Shown in pieces: positions 26,494-34,957 of a stretch of 64,000 nt of DNA. Made by a program: the position numbers and the translations under genes. Under the pieces are notes generated by a model. It was not told where the DNA came from, made no database searches, and saw nothing but the letters and a program-made list of their open reading frames with translations. Source of the DNA: DASZQL01 sp964391865 (lineage in GTDB: Bacteria > Planctomycetota > Phycisphaerae > Phycisphaerales > UBA1924); the NCBI GenBank assembly GCA_964391865.1, contig CAYMNQ010000008.1:24989-88988 (forward strand), written 5' to 3'. Positions within the stretch are counted from its first letter, which is position 1. The number at the start of each line of letters is the position of its first letter.

Positions 26494-27198
26494 TCAGGCG
26501 CGGGACTCGCGGCGGCGGCGCATGAACGCTAGCCCGACGCCGAACGCGAAGAAACCGCTGCCCGGTGATGGGATGATCTCAATGGTGTAATCGCCCGGAA
26601 GCATCGCGTCCGGGGTCCCTGCCCAACCGGCTAGCGGCAATTGGCTGCCATCCGGGCCCGAAATTTCCGTGGGTGAACCGAAATTGAACAATGCCGTGCC
26701 GTTTGCATCGACGGGCACGCGCCCCCGCGGGCTGATTGCAAGGAGATACAGCCCCGGGACATCGATGACGATCGGCGAGCCGTCAGTCGCCATCGTGCGC
26801 AAGAGCGAGCCGCCGCTCGATGGCGGCGGGAAGGCATCATCGTTCGCCAGGAGGCCGCGCTCATCGCCGAACCGGAAGAGCCACAGCAGGCTATCGAACT
26901 CGGCGAAGCCCCGCCCGTTGCCCGCGGCGGGGCTGGTGCTGGCCTGCCACACTCCGGGGGCGGCGATGTTGATGATGTACATGTCCTCGAAATCGGGAAG
27001 CCCGAGGACCATGCCCGTGCCGCTCAGCGTGCCGCTGATGGTGCCCGCGCCAATGAAAGCCGAGGCGTCGGCTGCGGTGCTTTTGCGATCGCCCGCATCG
27101 GGCGGGGGCTCGGTGTACGCCGGCCCCGCGAGCGCGAACGAACCGCCCGCGATGGAGACCGCCGCCAGCGCCGCATACAACTCAAGCACCCGCCTCAT
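26494..27198 (-). CDS. Exported protein with PEP-CTERM-like C-terminus
   Basis: A 234-aa paralog of the downstream gene. The signal peptide is about residues 1-24 (ALAAVSIAGGSFALAGPAYT). The same mature start (AGPAYTEPPPD) and body motifs recur: TISGTLSGTG, DFEDMYIINIAAPGVWQAST, WLFRFGDERGLLANDD, GLYLLAISPRGRVP and PGDYTIEI. After PGDYTIEI, where the partner continues into dockerin repeats, this one has PSPGSGFFAFGVGLAFMRRR, the hydrophobic-then-basic pattern of a PEP-CTERM-like sorting tail. It should therefore be held at the envelope, while the partner would use dockerin contacts or be released. Function unknown. Confidence 0.8.
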   Translation of the reverse strand: MRRVLELYAALAAVSIAGGSFALAGPAYTEPPPDAGDRKSTAADASAFIGAGTISGTLSGTGMVLGLPDFEDMYIINIAAPGVWQASTSPAAGNGRGFAEFDSLLWLFRFGDERGLLANDDAFPPPSSGGSLLRTMATDGSPIVIDVPGLYLLAISPRGRVPVDANGTALFNFGSPTEISGPDGSQLPLAGWAGTPDAMLPGDYTIEIIPSPGSGFFAFGVGLAFMRRRRESRA

Positions 27199-27353
27199 GG
27201 ACGCAGCACCTCACGGACCGACAAGACACTCATGAACACACCGCGCGGCAGCGTGGGCGCGCGAACCCACTCAACCCATACACTACCCCCGGAGTAGACC
27301 GCGCTCAATCAGTTCGTAGAAAGTCCGGTGAAAGTGGCAAACTTCTCGCACGA

Positions 27354-28184
27354 ATGCCGTACTTTGTCCGATCAAATGAGAAACCAGTGAACGAGAAAGC
27401 CGACCATCCATTGCCCGAGAACCCGTTGGCGCCGCAACTCAAAGCCATCGCCGTCGGCGATGCGCAGGGGTGGTCGATCGAGCCGGCGTCGCCTCGTCGC
27501 GAGTGGATGGACGCGATCCCGCACGGCTTCGCGTACCGTTGCCTGCCGTTGGTCATCGGGAATCAGGCCGGCTGGGTGATCCGTTGCCCGGCGTCGTTCG
27601 AAGCGCTGTGGAACGGCTCTCCCGACATGCACGCCGTTTCTCTACGGCTTGATCCGGGATGCGAGCGATACAAGCCCGTGATCCTCTCGCACTTCGGTCA
27701 CGGGATCATCACGTTTTCGCTGCCGTGGCTGTTCAAGACGTCGCCCGGCTACGGGCTGCTGGTGCGCGGGCCGACGAACTCGATCAAGCAGAACATTTCG
27801 GCCCTCGACGCCTTCGTCGAGACCGACTGGTCGCCGTTCACATTCACGATGAACTGGAAAATCCATAAGCCGGGTGTGCCGGTGCGCTTCGAGGCCAACG
27901 AAGTCGTGTGCCACATCCTGCCCTTCGCGCCGGAATCGGCGGAGCAGTGCACGGTGTCCTACGGCACACTCGACCAAGAGCCGGACCTCAAACGTGCGTT
28001 CGAAGCATGGCGGCAGTCCCGCAACTCTTTCAACGCCCGCCCCGATCGAACCGCCGAAGAATGGCAGAAGGGCTACATGCGCGGGCAGACCCCCGACGGC
28101 ACCAAGGCCGAAAACCATCGATCGAACCTCAAACTTGCCCGGTTTGACGAACCGACGGCGTCGGGTGATTCGGCGCCGCGCTAG
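27354..28184 (+). CDS. DUF6065 family protein
   Basis: A 276-aa cytoplasmic protein. Motifs match the DUF6065 family as I know it: CPASFEALWNG, SHFGHGIITFSLPWLFKTSP, GYGLLVRGPTNSIKQNISAL and DAFVETDWSPFTFTMNWKI, followed by VRFEANEVVCHILPFAPES. A central Pro/His-rich segment with conserved W, F and T residues suggests a beta-barrel ligand pocket. The family has no established function, although members are often found near natural-product or protein-modification genes; none is adjacent here. It starts from ATG 27354 in an AT-richer stretch and ends in a disordered tail. Its rightward neighbours are the heavy-metal efflux genes, probably a separate unit. Confidence 0.75.
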   Translation: MPYFVRSNEKPVNEKADHPLPENPLAPQLKAIAVGDAQGWSIEPASPRREWMDAIPHGFAYRCLPLVIGNQAGWVIRCPASFEALWNGSPDMHAVSLRLDPGCERYKPVILSHFGHGIITFSLPWLFKTSPGYGLLVRGPTNSIKQNISALDAFVETDWSPFTFTMNWKIHKPGVPVRFEANEVVCHILPFAPESAEQCTVSYGTLDQEPDLKRAFEAWRQSRNSFNARPDRTAEEWQKGYMRGQTPDGTKAENHRSNLKLARFDEPTASGDSAPR

Positions 28185-28247
28185 CCTACGATCCAGCCGC
28201 CGCAGCCGATTGACTCGGCGGCGGTATCGGAGCATGCTGTCTTCTGA

Positions 28248-28673
28248 ATGAGTACCCGCACACCCACAATCTTGCTCGCGCTGATGGTTGCGTTGTGGAC
28301 GCAGTTCGCGTGCCCGTGCCGATCGTTCGGCATCGAGGATGCGGTGCGCACGGCGCTGCAGCTCGACGAGCATTGCTGTGATCACGGCGGGTGCGCGCAC
28401 GACCATCACTCGGACGCTTCCGACCCGCCGAGCGACGACCGCGATCATCCCAGCCCGTGCTGCTGCGGCGGGATTCCCGATCAACTGCCGCCGTGGACAA
28501 CGCCGCTCGTTCAGGACGGGCCGTCCTCAATCACCGTCATTCCCGCGCCGGGGTGCGCGGCGGCCCCGCTCGCCGCGTCAAGCGGGCTTCGCAGGTTCGA
28601 TCGGCTCGCTCGAGGCGGCTTCGATCGATCTCGATCCACGCTGCTGCGCCAGCATTGCGCGCTGACGGTGTGA
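28248..28673 (+). CDS. Small exported Cys/His-rich protein
   Basis: A 141-aa protein with a signal peptide (about 1-20, TILLALMVALWTQFACPC). The mature part has a dense cluster of cysteines and histidines: LDEHCCDHGGCAHDHHSD, followed by SPCCCGG, a plausible metal-binding or metal-sensing site. The C-terminal third is low-complexity Arg/Leu-rich and may be less constrained. It lies about 140 bp upstream of the RND efflux operon on the same strand, so it may act as a metal sponge or sensor. It resembles the small periplasmic proteins often found ahead of copper/silver efflux genes, but I do not recognise the family. Confidence 0.6.
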   Translation: MSTRTPTILLALMVALWTQFACPCRSFGIEDAVRTALQLDEHCCDHGGCAHDHHSDASDPPSDDRDHPSPCCCGGIPDQLPPWTTPLVQDGPSSITVIPAPGCAAAPLAASSGLRRFDRLARGGFDRSRSTLLRQHCALTV

Positions 28674-28816
28674 TCAACTTCCCCACCGCCGATCGGATTG
28701 TCATCGCGCCCGCGACAGTGCGCGGCGCGCCGTGATCGAACTTCGGCGGCCCGAAGCCCCCCCAAACCGATAGCTTCTTGACGTCGCTCGCCCTGTCTTC
28801 TCCAGGAGGCCCGCTC

Positions 28817-30205
28817 ATGCCGCGCCGCCGAATTGTGTTGATGTTCGCTCCGCCTGTTGTCGCCGCCGCCGGAATCACCGCCGTGCTGGCGCACGAGGGG
28901 CACGCCCCGCCGTCCGCGTCTACCTTCGACCTGAACGCCCCGCGCCACGTCTCAACCCAGACCGCGGCGATGATCGGGTTGACCACCGCCGAGGCGGACT
29001 TCGGCTCGGTCGAGGAGATCCTCCCGCTGCTGGGAATCGTGCGTGCCGCGCCGGACAAGCAGCAGACGCTGGTCGCGCGCCTCTCGGGCACCGTCGCCGC
29101 CGTGCACAAACAGGTGGGCGACACGGTGAAGAAGGGCGACCTGCTCGTTGAACTCGACTCGATCGACCTGATGCGCGACCTGATGGAGCTCGAAGAACTC
29201 GACGGCGAGCAGCAGAAACTCTACGGCGAGATGAACCAGGCGGAGTCGCGCATCGTCGACATGCAACTCCTGGCGAAAGCCGCGAACGAGCAGGCGACGC
29301 TCGCCGAGGAAGAACTCGCACGCCTGCAGGCGAGTGCCGACGCGATCCCCGCCAACCAGCTCTCGCGCAAGCAGGGCGAAGTGCTCCAGGCCCGCACCGA
29401 GCAGCGCCGGCGGGAGATCGATCTCGCGCTCGCCCGCCGACTCTTCTCCTCACTCGAAACACAGCAGGATTCGATGCTCCGATCCGTCACGAAGCTGCGG
29501 GCGCTCATCTCGCTCGCCGGCTACGAATGGCCCGACCCCGCGAACCCGGGCGTCATCAGCGGCACGCCGACCCTCCGCATCCGCGCGGGGATCGACGGCG
29601 TCGTCACCTCACGCCTCATCAACCCGGGTCAGGGCATCGAGGCCGGGCAGGCGATGATCGAGATTGCCGATTTCAGCAGCGTCCAGATCGAGGGCGAATT
29701 ACCCGAGTCTCTCGCCGCTCGGCTGGGGAACTCGCTCGACCACGCGGTCCGCGCCCGGACCACGCCCGACCCGAATACGCCGATCCTCGGGCGCGTGAAG
29801 TTCATCAGCCCCACCGTCGATCCTGTGAAGCGCACCGCGCACCTCATCATTGAAGCCAACAACCCCGCCGGCGCGCTCCGCCCCGGGGCGTACGTCGATA
29901 TCGCGGTCGTCCTCCGCGCCAATCCCGAAGCGGTCGTCGTTCCGCGCGACGCCGTCCTGCGCGACGGGCCCGTCCATTTCGTCTTCTTGAAAGACGGCGA
30001 CGCGTTCATCAAGCACGACGTCGTCGCCGGCGCGAGTGATGACCGCGTCATCGAGATTGTCGACGGGCTGGCGCCGGGCGATCAGGTCGCGGTGCGCGGC
30101 GCGTACAACCTCGTCATGATGCGCGCGGGGGGCGGCGGCGGAGATGAGCACGCGCACGAGCACGAAGAAGACGCAAAATCCTCGCACGGCGGGCACTCCC
30201 ACTGA
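28817..30205 (+). CDS. Efflux RND periplasmic adaptor (CusB/CzcB-like)
   Basis: A 462-aa membrane-fusion protein from ATG 28817, with AGGAGG (28804-28809) 7 nt upstream. The N-terminal signal is about residues 1-22 (MFAPPVVAAAGITAVLAHEG). Lipoyl half-motifs are VARLSGTVAAVHKQVGDTVK and GVVTSRLINPGQGIEAGQAM, joined by a coiled-coil hairpin (about 130-220). Beta-barrel and membrane-proximal parts follow (PGAYVDIAVVL, VPRDAVL). The final 20 residues are His/Glu-rich (DEHAHEHEEDAKSSHGGHSH) and probably bind metal. The gene for the RND pump begins 18 bp downstream. No outer membrane channel gene is in this operon; the TolC-like protein at 20.5 kb or another one must serve. Confidence 0.9.
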   Translation: MPRRRIVLMFAPPVVAAAGITAVLAHEGHAPPSASTFDLNAPRHVSTQTAAMIGLTTAEADFGSVEEILPLLGIVRAAPDKQQTLVARLSGTVAAVHKQVGDTVKKGDLLVELDSIDLMRDLMELEELDGEQQKLYGEMNQAESRIVDMQLLAKAANEQATLAEEELARLQASADAIPANQLSRKQGEVLQARTEQRRREIDLALARRLFSSLETQQDSMLRSVTKLRALISLAGYEWPDPANPGVISGTPTLRIRAGIDGVVTSRLINPGQGIEAGQAMIEIADFSSVQIEGELPESLAARLGNSLDHAVRARTTPDPNTPILGRVKFISPTVDPVKRTAHLIIEANNPAGALRPGAYVDIAVVLRANPEAVVVPRDAVLRDGPVHFVFLKDGDAFIKHDVVAGASDDRVIEIVDGLAPGDQVAVRGAYNLVMMRAGGGGGDEHAHEHEEDAKSSHGGHSH

Positions 30206-30223
30206 TCGAGCGGAGACACGCGA

Positions 30224-33200
30224 TTGATCAACCGACTCATCGAACTCTCGCTGCGGAACCGCTCGCTCACGCTCGTGCTGGCGATCGCGGTCAGTCTCTA
30301 CGGCGCGTTCGCGTCGCTGCGACTGCCGGTGGACGTGCTGCCCGACCTGAACCGACCGACCGTCTCGATTCTTACCGAATCGCCCGGGCTGTCGCCCGAG
30401 GAAGTCGAGCTGCGCGTGACGACGCCCATCGAGACCGCCGTCAACGGCGCCGCCGGATTGGAGCGACTGCGCAGCACCTCATCGCTCGGATTATCGGTGA
30501 TTCAGGCCGAGTTTTCATGGGGTTCGGATATCCGGCACAGCCGCGTGGCGGTTCAGGAGCGCCTGAACCAGATGGAAGCAACGCTCCCCGAGGGCATCAC
30601 GCCGCACATGGGCGCGATCAGCTCCATCATGGGCGAGATCATGCTCATGGGCCTGTCGTCGAGCGACGGGCGCTCGCCGATGGAGCTGCGCGACCTCGCC
30701 GACTGGGTGCTGCGCCCGGCAATCCTCTCCGTCCCGGGCATCGCGCAGGTCACGGTGCAGGGCGGCGCGGTGCGCCAGTTCCAGGTGCGCGCCGACCCGG
30801 AGCGTCTGCGTCTCTATGAACTCACGCTCGACGAATTGAAGAACGCCGTCGCGGAGGCGAACCTCAACACCTCCGGCGGTTACCTCGTCGAGCACGGCTC
30901 GGAGTTCATCGTCCGCAACATCGGCCAGGCGCGGACCGCCGAGGACATCGAGAAGGGGCTGGTCGTCACGCGGATCGCGGAGGGGCACGCCGTCCCGGTG
31001 CGCGTGCGCGACGTGGCGCGCGTTATCGAAGCCCCGGCGGCGTACCGGCGCGGCGATGCCTCCATCAACGGCACGCCGGGCGTGATCCTCGCGGTATCAA
31101 AGCAGCCCGGCGCAGACACGCGCCGGCTCATCGAGCTGATCGACGACAAGATGCGCGCGCTCCAGGCGACGCTGCCGCCGGGCATCACCATCGACACCGA
31201 CCTCTTCCGCCAATCGCACTTCATCGACCGCGCCATCGATAACGTGACGGAAGCGCTCCGCGACGGCGCGATCCTGGTCGCCATCATCCTCGCGCTCTTC
31301 CTCCTCAACGTCCGCACCACGCTCATCACGCTCACCGCGATCCCGCTCTCGCTGCTGATGACCGCGATCGTCTTCCACATGATGGGCCAGTCCATCAACA
31401 CCATGACCCTCGGCGGGATCGCGGTCGCCATCGGCGAGCTCGTCGACGACGCGGTGGTCGGCGTGGAAAACGTCTTCCGCCGATTGCGCGAAGCACGCCA
31501 CGCGGGCAGAGCGTCCAGCGATGCTGCGATCTGGCGCGTCGTCCTCGCCGCCACCAGCGAAGTGCGTGGTCCGATCCTCATCGGCACCGCGATCGTTCTC
31601 CTGACCTTCCTCCCCATGCTCGCGCTCCCGGGCCTGCCGGGCCGGCTTTTCTCGCCGCTGGCGGCGGCTTATGTGCTCTCCATCCTCGCGTCGATGATCG
31701 TCTCGCTCACCGTCACGCCCGTGCTGTGCCACTCCCTGCTGCCCGGCATGCGCGCGATGAAGGAGGATCGCGACGGCCCGGTCTTGCGCGGCTGCAAGCG
31801 CGCTGCTCTCTGGGCGTACCGTGTCTCCCTCCCGCGCCCGCGGCTTGTCGTGTCGCTCGCGCTCGGCGCGGTGGCCCTCTCGGGCTTCACCGTGACGCGC
31901 CTCGGCGCTGAGTTCCTGCCGCCCTTCAACGAAGGTACCGCGACGGTCACCGTCAACGCCGTGCCGGGCATCTCGCTCGAGGAGTCCGATCGCACCGGGC
32001 GCATGGCGGAGCGCATGATCCTCGACATCCCCGAAGTGAAGTCCGCCGGGCGACGCGTCGGCCGGGCCGAACTCGACGAGCACGCGCTGGGGGTCTTCAA
32101 CAACGAGATCGAAGTCTCCTTCTGGACCAGCGCCGAAGCCCGCGCCCACGCGAAGTCCGGCAGAAGCGCCGCGCCGGGCGCGCGCACGCCCCCCGCCGTC
32201 GTCCGCGACCGCGAGACCGTCTTCGCCGAGATACGCGAGAAACTCGAGCTGTTGCCCGGAGTCACCACCGGCGTGGGACAGCCCATCAGCCACCGTGTCG
32301 AGCACCTGCAGACGGGCGTCGAGGCTCAGTTCGTCCTGAAGATCTTCGGCCCGGAACTCTCTTCGCTCCGCACGCTGGGCGATCAGGCCCGCGCCGTCAT
32401 CGAGCCCATCGCGGGCGTCGCCGACCTGGGCGTCGAGCAGCAGACCCTCGTCCCCGAGGTCCACATCACCGTCGATCCCGACCGCGCCGCGCGCTACGGC
32501 TTCACCGTCGGGCAACTCGCCGAGACGCTTGAAACCGCGCTCCGCGGCACGGTCGCGTCGCGCGTGCTCGATGGGCTGCGAAGCTACGAGTTGCTCGTGA
32601 TCCTCGACGATCCGTGGCGATCGAGCATCTCCAGCCTCTCCGACGTCCGCCTGCTTTCTCCCTCCGGCGCGGTGGCGCTGGTGTCGGATGTGGCGACGAT
32701 CCGCGAGCAGCCGCGTCCCAACGAGATCAAACGGGAAAACGCGCAGCGCCGTATCGTCGTCCACTGCAACGTCGAAGGGCGCGACCTCGGCTCCACCGTC
32801 GCCGACATCGAGCTCGCGATTGCCGGACAGCTGAAACTCCCGGCCGGCTACTGGGTCCGCTTCGAGGGTCAGCACGAGACACAGCGCGCCGCAACGCGCA
32901 CCATTGCACTCCTCGGATCGATGTCGCTTCTCGTCATGTTCATCCTCCTCCGCACGCACTTCCGCAGTTCCGTCCTCGCGGCCCAGGTGATGCTGAACAT
33001 CCCTTTCGCGTTCATCGGTGCGGTGGCGGCGCTGCTGGTGACCGGGCAGCCCTTCTCGGTCGCATCGCTCGTCGGGTTCGTTTCGCTGTGCGGCATCGCG
33101 TCGCGCAACGGCGTTCTCATGATCTCTCACTACGCCCACCTGATGCTGCACGAGAACATGCCCTTCGGGCGCGAGCTCATCATCCGCGGCTCGCAGGAGC

Positions 33201-33445
33201 GCGTCGCGCCGGTGCTGATGACCGCCCTGACGACCGGGCTGGGGCTGGTGCCGCTCGTGATCGCCGCGGGAGAGCCGGGCAAGGAGATTCTCTACCCCGT
33301 CTCGATCGTGATGCTCGGCGGCCTGATCACCTGCACGCTGCTGGATTTCTTCGTGACGCCTACCGTGTATCTGCATTTCGCACGCCAGTCCGCCGCGCGC
33401 CTGCTGGATGACCACCGTCGCGCCGCTCAGGAGCACGCTTCATGA
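30224..33445 (+). CDS. Heavy-metal efflux RND pump (HME family)
   Basis: A 1073-aa inner-membrane proton-driven pump. TTG 30224 is chosen, with GGAG (30212-30215) 8 nt upstream. TM1 is near residues 12-32, and the RND pattern of two large periplasmic loops and 12 helices is complete. The TM4 region reads GGIAVAIGELVDDAVVGVEN (about 395-414). It keeps the conserved D and E-N but has D-D where zinc/cobalt pumps have D-G and copper/silver pumps D-A, so the metal cannot be assigned from it. FLPP followed by NEGTATVTVNAVPGISLEES marks the second porter loop. It is flanked by the adaptor and a His-rich protein, and its stop overlaps the latter's start by four bases (ATGA). Confidence 0.92.
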   Translation: MINRLIELSLRNRSLTLVLAIAVSLYGAFASLRLPVDVLPDLNRPTVSILTESPGLSPEEVELRVTTPIETAVNGAAGLERLRSTSSLGLSVIQAEFSWGSDIRHSRVAVQERLNQMEATLPEGITPHMGAISSIMGEIMLMGLSSSDGRSPMELRDLADWVLRPAILSVPGIAQVTVQGGAVRQFQVRADPERLRLYELTLDELKNAVAEANLNTSGGYLVEHGSEFIVRNIGQARTAEDIEKGLVVTRIAEGHAVPVRVRDVARVIEAPAAYRRGDASINGTPGVILAVSKQPGADTRRLIELIDDKMRALQATLPPGITIDTDLFRQSHFIDRAIDNVTEALRDGAILVAIILALFLLNVRTTLITLTAIPLSLLMTAIVFHMMGQSINTMTLGGIAVAIGELVDDAVVGVENVFRRLREARHAGRASSDAAIWRVVLAATSEVRGPILIGTAIVLLTFLPMLALPGLPGRLFSPLAAAYVLSILASMIVSLTVTPVLCHSLLPGMRAMKEDRDGPVLRGCKRAALWAYRVSLPRPRLVVSLALGAVALSGFTVTRLGAEFLPPFNEGTATVTVNAVPGISLEESDRTGRMAERMILDIPEVKSAGRRVGRAELDEHALGVFNNEIEVSFWTSAEARAHAKSGRSAAPGARTPPAVVRDRETVFAEIREKLELLPGVTTGVGQPISHRVEHLQTGVEAQFVLKIFGPELSSLRTLGDQARAVIEPIAGVADLGVEQQTLVPEVHITVDPDRAARYGFTVGQLAETLETALRGTVASRVLDGLRSYELLVILDDPWRSSISSLSDVRLLSPSGAVALVSDVATIREQPRPNEIKRENAQRRIVVHCNVEGRDLGSTVADIELAIAGQLKLPAGYWVRFEGQHETQRAATRTIALLGSMSLLVMFILLRTHFRSSVLAAQVMLNIPFAFIGAVAALLVTGQPFSVASLVGFVSLCGIASRNGVLMISHYAHLMLHENMPFGRELIIRGSQERVAPVLMTALTTGLGLVPLVIAAGEPGKEILYPVSIVMLGGLITCTLLDFFVTPTVYLHFARQSAARLLDDHRRAAQEHAS

Positions 33446-34785
33446 CGAACCGCCGATTCTCGACGCTCGCCCTCACCTGCCTCGCCGCGCTCCCCGTTGC
33501 GATCACGTCGCTCCCGACACCAGCGCTGGCCCGCGGCGACGAGCACGACCACGGGCACTCGCACGACTACGAGTACACCGAGCCGACCAGCTACGCCGCC
33601 GCGATCCGCCTGCTCGACGAGCTGATGGGGCACATCGCGATCGACGTCCCCGCCGGCGGCGAGCCCGACACGCACAACATCATCGACGCCGTCGAACGCA
33701 CGGCGAAGCTGCTCGGCCGACTCGCCGTCAAGCCCGGCAGCGGCGTGGAACGCGCCAAAGTCCGCGACATCAACCTCAAGGGGAAGGAGATCGCTCAGAT
33801 CGCGCACGACCTGCACGTCGCCGCCGACTCGAACGATTGGAAAGGCGCGCAGACACACTTTGACCGGCTGAGCGCGTTCTATACGGATCTGCTCGCGCTC
33901 GCGCCGATCCAGTACGCCGTCGAAGTCAAGCCCGCCGGCACCGTCGCGCCGGGCGCGCCCGTCACGCTCAACATCGCGATGAAGGACCCGAGCGGGCAGC
34001 CCGTCAAAGACCTCGCGATCGTTCACGACAAGCCGCTGCATTTCCTCGTCGTGTCATCCGATCTCTCGTGGTACCTCCACGATCACCCCACGCGCAACCC
34101 CGACGGCACGTTCACCACCAACATCACCTTCCCGCACGCGGGCGACTTCCGCCTATTCAGCGACTTCACGCCCGCCGCCGAGGGCGCGGGCAACCAGGTT
34201 GTTCAGTCCTCGCTCGCCGTTCCCGGCAGCGCTCCGGCGCGCGTGCCGCTAAAGGTCGACGCGCTCGAACTCATCGACATCGGCGACGGCTACTCCGCGC
34301 GGCTGCGCTGCAACGCCGACGATTACATCCCCGGGCACGACACGCTGCTCCGCTTCACCGTGCAGCGCGATAACGCGCCGCTCGCGGACCTCGAGCCCTA
34401 CCTCGGCGCGATGGGGCACCTCGTGATCTTCAGCGAGGACCTCAAGCACTTCGTGCATGCGCACCCCCTCTCCGCCGAGGACCTCAACATGCTCAAGCCC
34501 GGCGCCGAGAAGAAACCCGCCGCCGATTCGAAGCCGAAAGACACGCACTCGCACGGCGGGCACGACCACGCACATCATCTCTCCGCCGGCATGAAGCACC
34601 CCGACGACTACGCCGACGGGCACAAAGCCGACATCGCGTTCCACGTGAATTTCCCCGCGCCGGGGCACTACAAAATGTTCGCCCAGTTCCAGCACAAGAG
34701 CAAAGTGCTCACCGTCCCCTGGACCGTGCGCGTCTACGACGCCCCGAAGACCGACCACGCCGAGCACGAGAAAGACAAAAAATAA
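33442..34785 (+). CDS. Exported His-rich protein of the metal efflux operon
   Basis: A 447-aa protein starting at ATG 33442, overlapping the pump stop (ATGA). Signal peptide about 1-30 (LTCLAALPVAITSLPTPALA). A His-rich start (DEHDHGHSHDYEYTEP) leads to a helical domain (about 50-150, SYAAAIRLLDELMGHIAIDV), then beta-sandwich domains (TLNIAMKDPSGQPVKDLAIV, KPLHFLVVSSDLSWYLHDHP, DFRLFSDFTPAAEGAGNQVV). Near residues 365-385 comes a cluster HSHGGHDHAHHLS, then GHYKMFAQFQHKSKVLTVPW. The two blocks around LHDHP and VHAHPL have the same fold pattern. Probably a periplasmic metal-binding protein delivering or buffering metal for the pump; the family is not known to me as characterised. Confidence 0.8.
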   Translation: MTNRRFSTLALTCLAALPVAITSLPTPALARGDEHDHGHSHDYEYTEPTSYAAAIRLLDELMGHIAIDVPAGGEPDTHNIIDAVERTAKLLGRLAVKPGSGVERAKVRDINLKGKEIAQIAHDLHVAADSNDWKGAQTHFDRLSAFYTDLLALAPIQYAVEVKPAGTVAPGAPVTLNIAMKDPSGQPVKDLAIVHDKPLHFLVVSSDLSWYLHDHPTRNPDGTFTTNITFPHAGDFRLFSDFTPAAEGAGNQVVQSSLAVPGSAPARVPLKVDALELIDIGDGYSARLRCNADDYIPGHDTLLRFTVQRDNAPLADLEPYLGAMGHLVIFSEDLKHFVHAHPLSAEDLNMLKPGAEKKPAADSKPKDTHSHGGHDHAHHLSAGMKHPDDYADGHKADIAFHVNFPAPGHYKMFAQFQHKSKVLTVPWTVRVYDAPKTDHAEHEKDKK

Positions 34786-34805
34786 CGAATCCCGCAGCAG
34801 TGCCG

Positions 34806-34825
34806 CTGACCGGTCCTCCGGTCAG
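34806..34825. repeat. Short perfect hairpin CTGACCGG/CCGGTCAG
   Basis: Eight-bp arms with a TCCT loop, flanked by GTGCCGC on both sides in like orientation. It shares the GGTCAGTG edge with the hairpin at 13313-13338 and lies 20 nt after the efflux operon. It could act as a transcript-end structure, but no T-run follows. Confidence 0.55.
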
Positions 34826-34852
34826 TGCCGCGAGCGAACGCCCCAAGCCCGG

Positions 34853-34924
34853 ATTCACCGCAGAGACGCAGAGATAAGACTTTGCGATTTCAGACTCTTC
34901 GCACTCTGCGTCTCTGCGGTGAAT
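34853..34924. repeat. Perfect 21-bp inverted repeat with 30-nt loop
   Basis: Arms at 34853-34873 and 34904-34924 are perfectly complementary; the core is TCACCGCAGAGACGCAGAG, identical to 14791-14809. It lies between convergent genes, so it may also fold at the ends of both transcripts. Confidence 0.85.
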
Positions 34925-34957
34925 TCCGTCTCCCAGTCGAATCGGCGCGGGAGTGTG

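Noticed and set aside
28817..33445. Assigning the RND pump to copper/silver export (cusA/cusB)
   Set aside because: The TM4 motif does not match the copper/silver form, so no metal-specific symbol was given.
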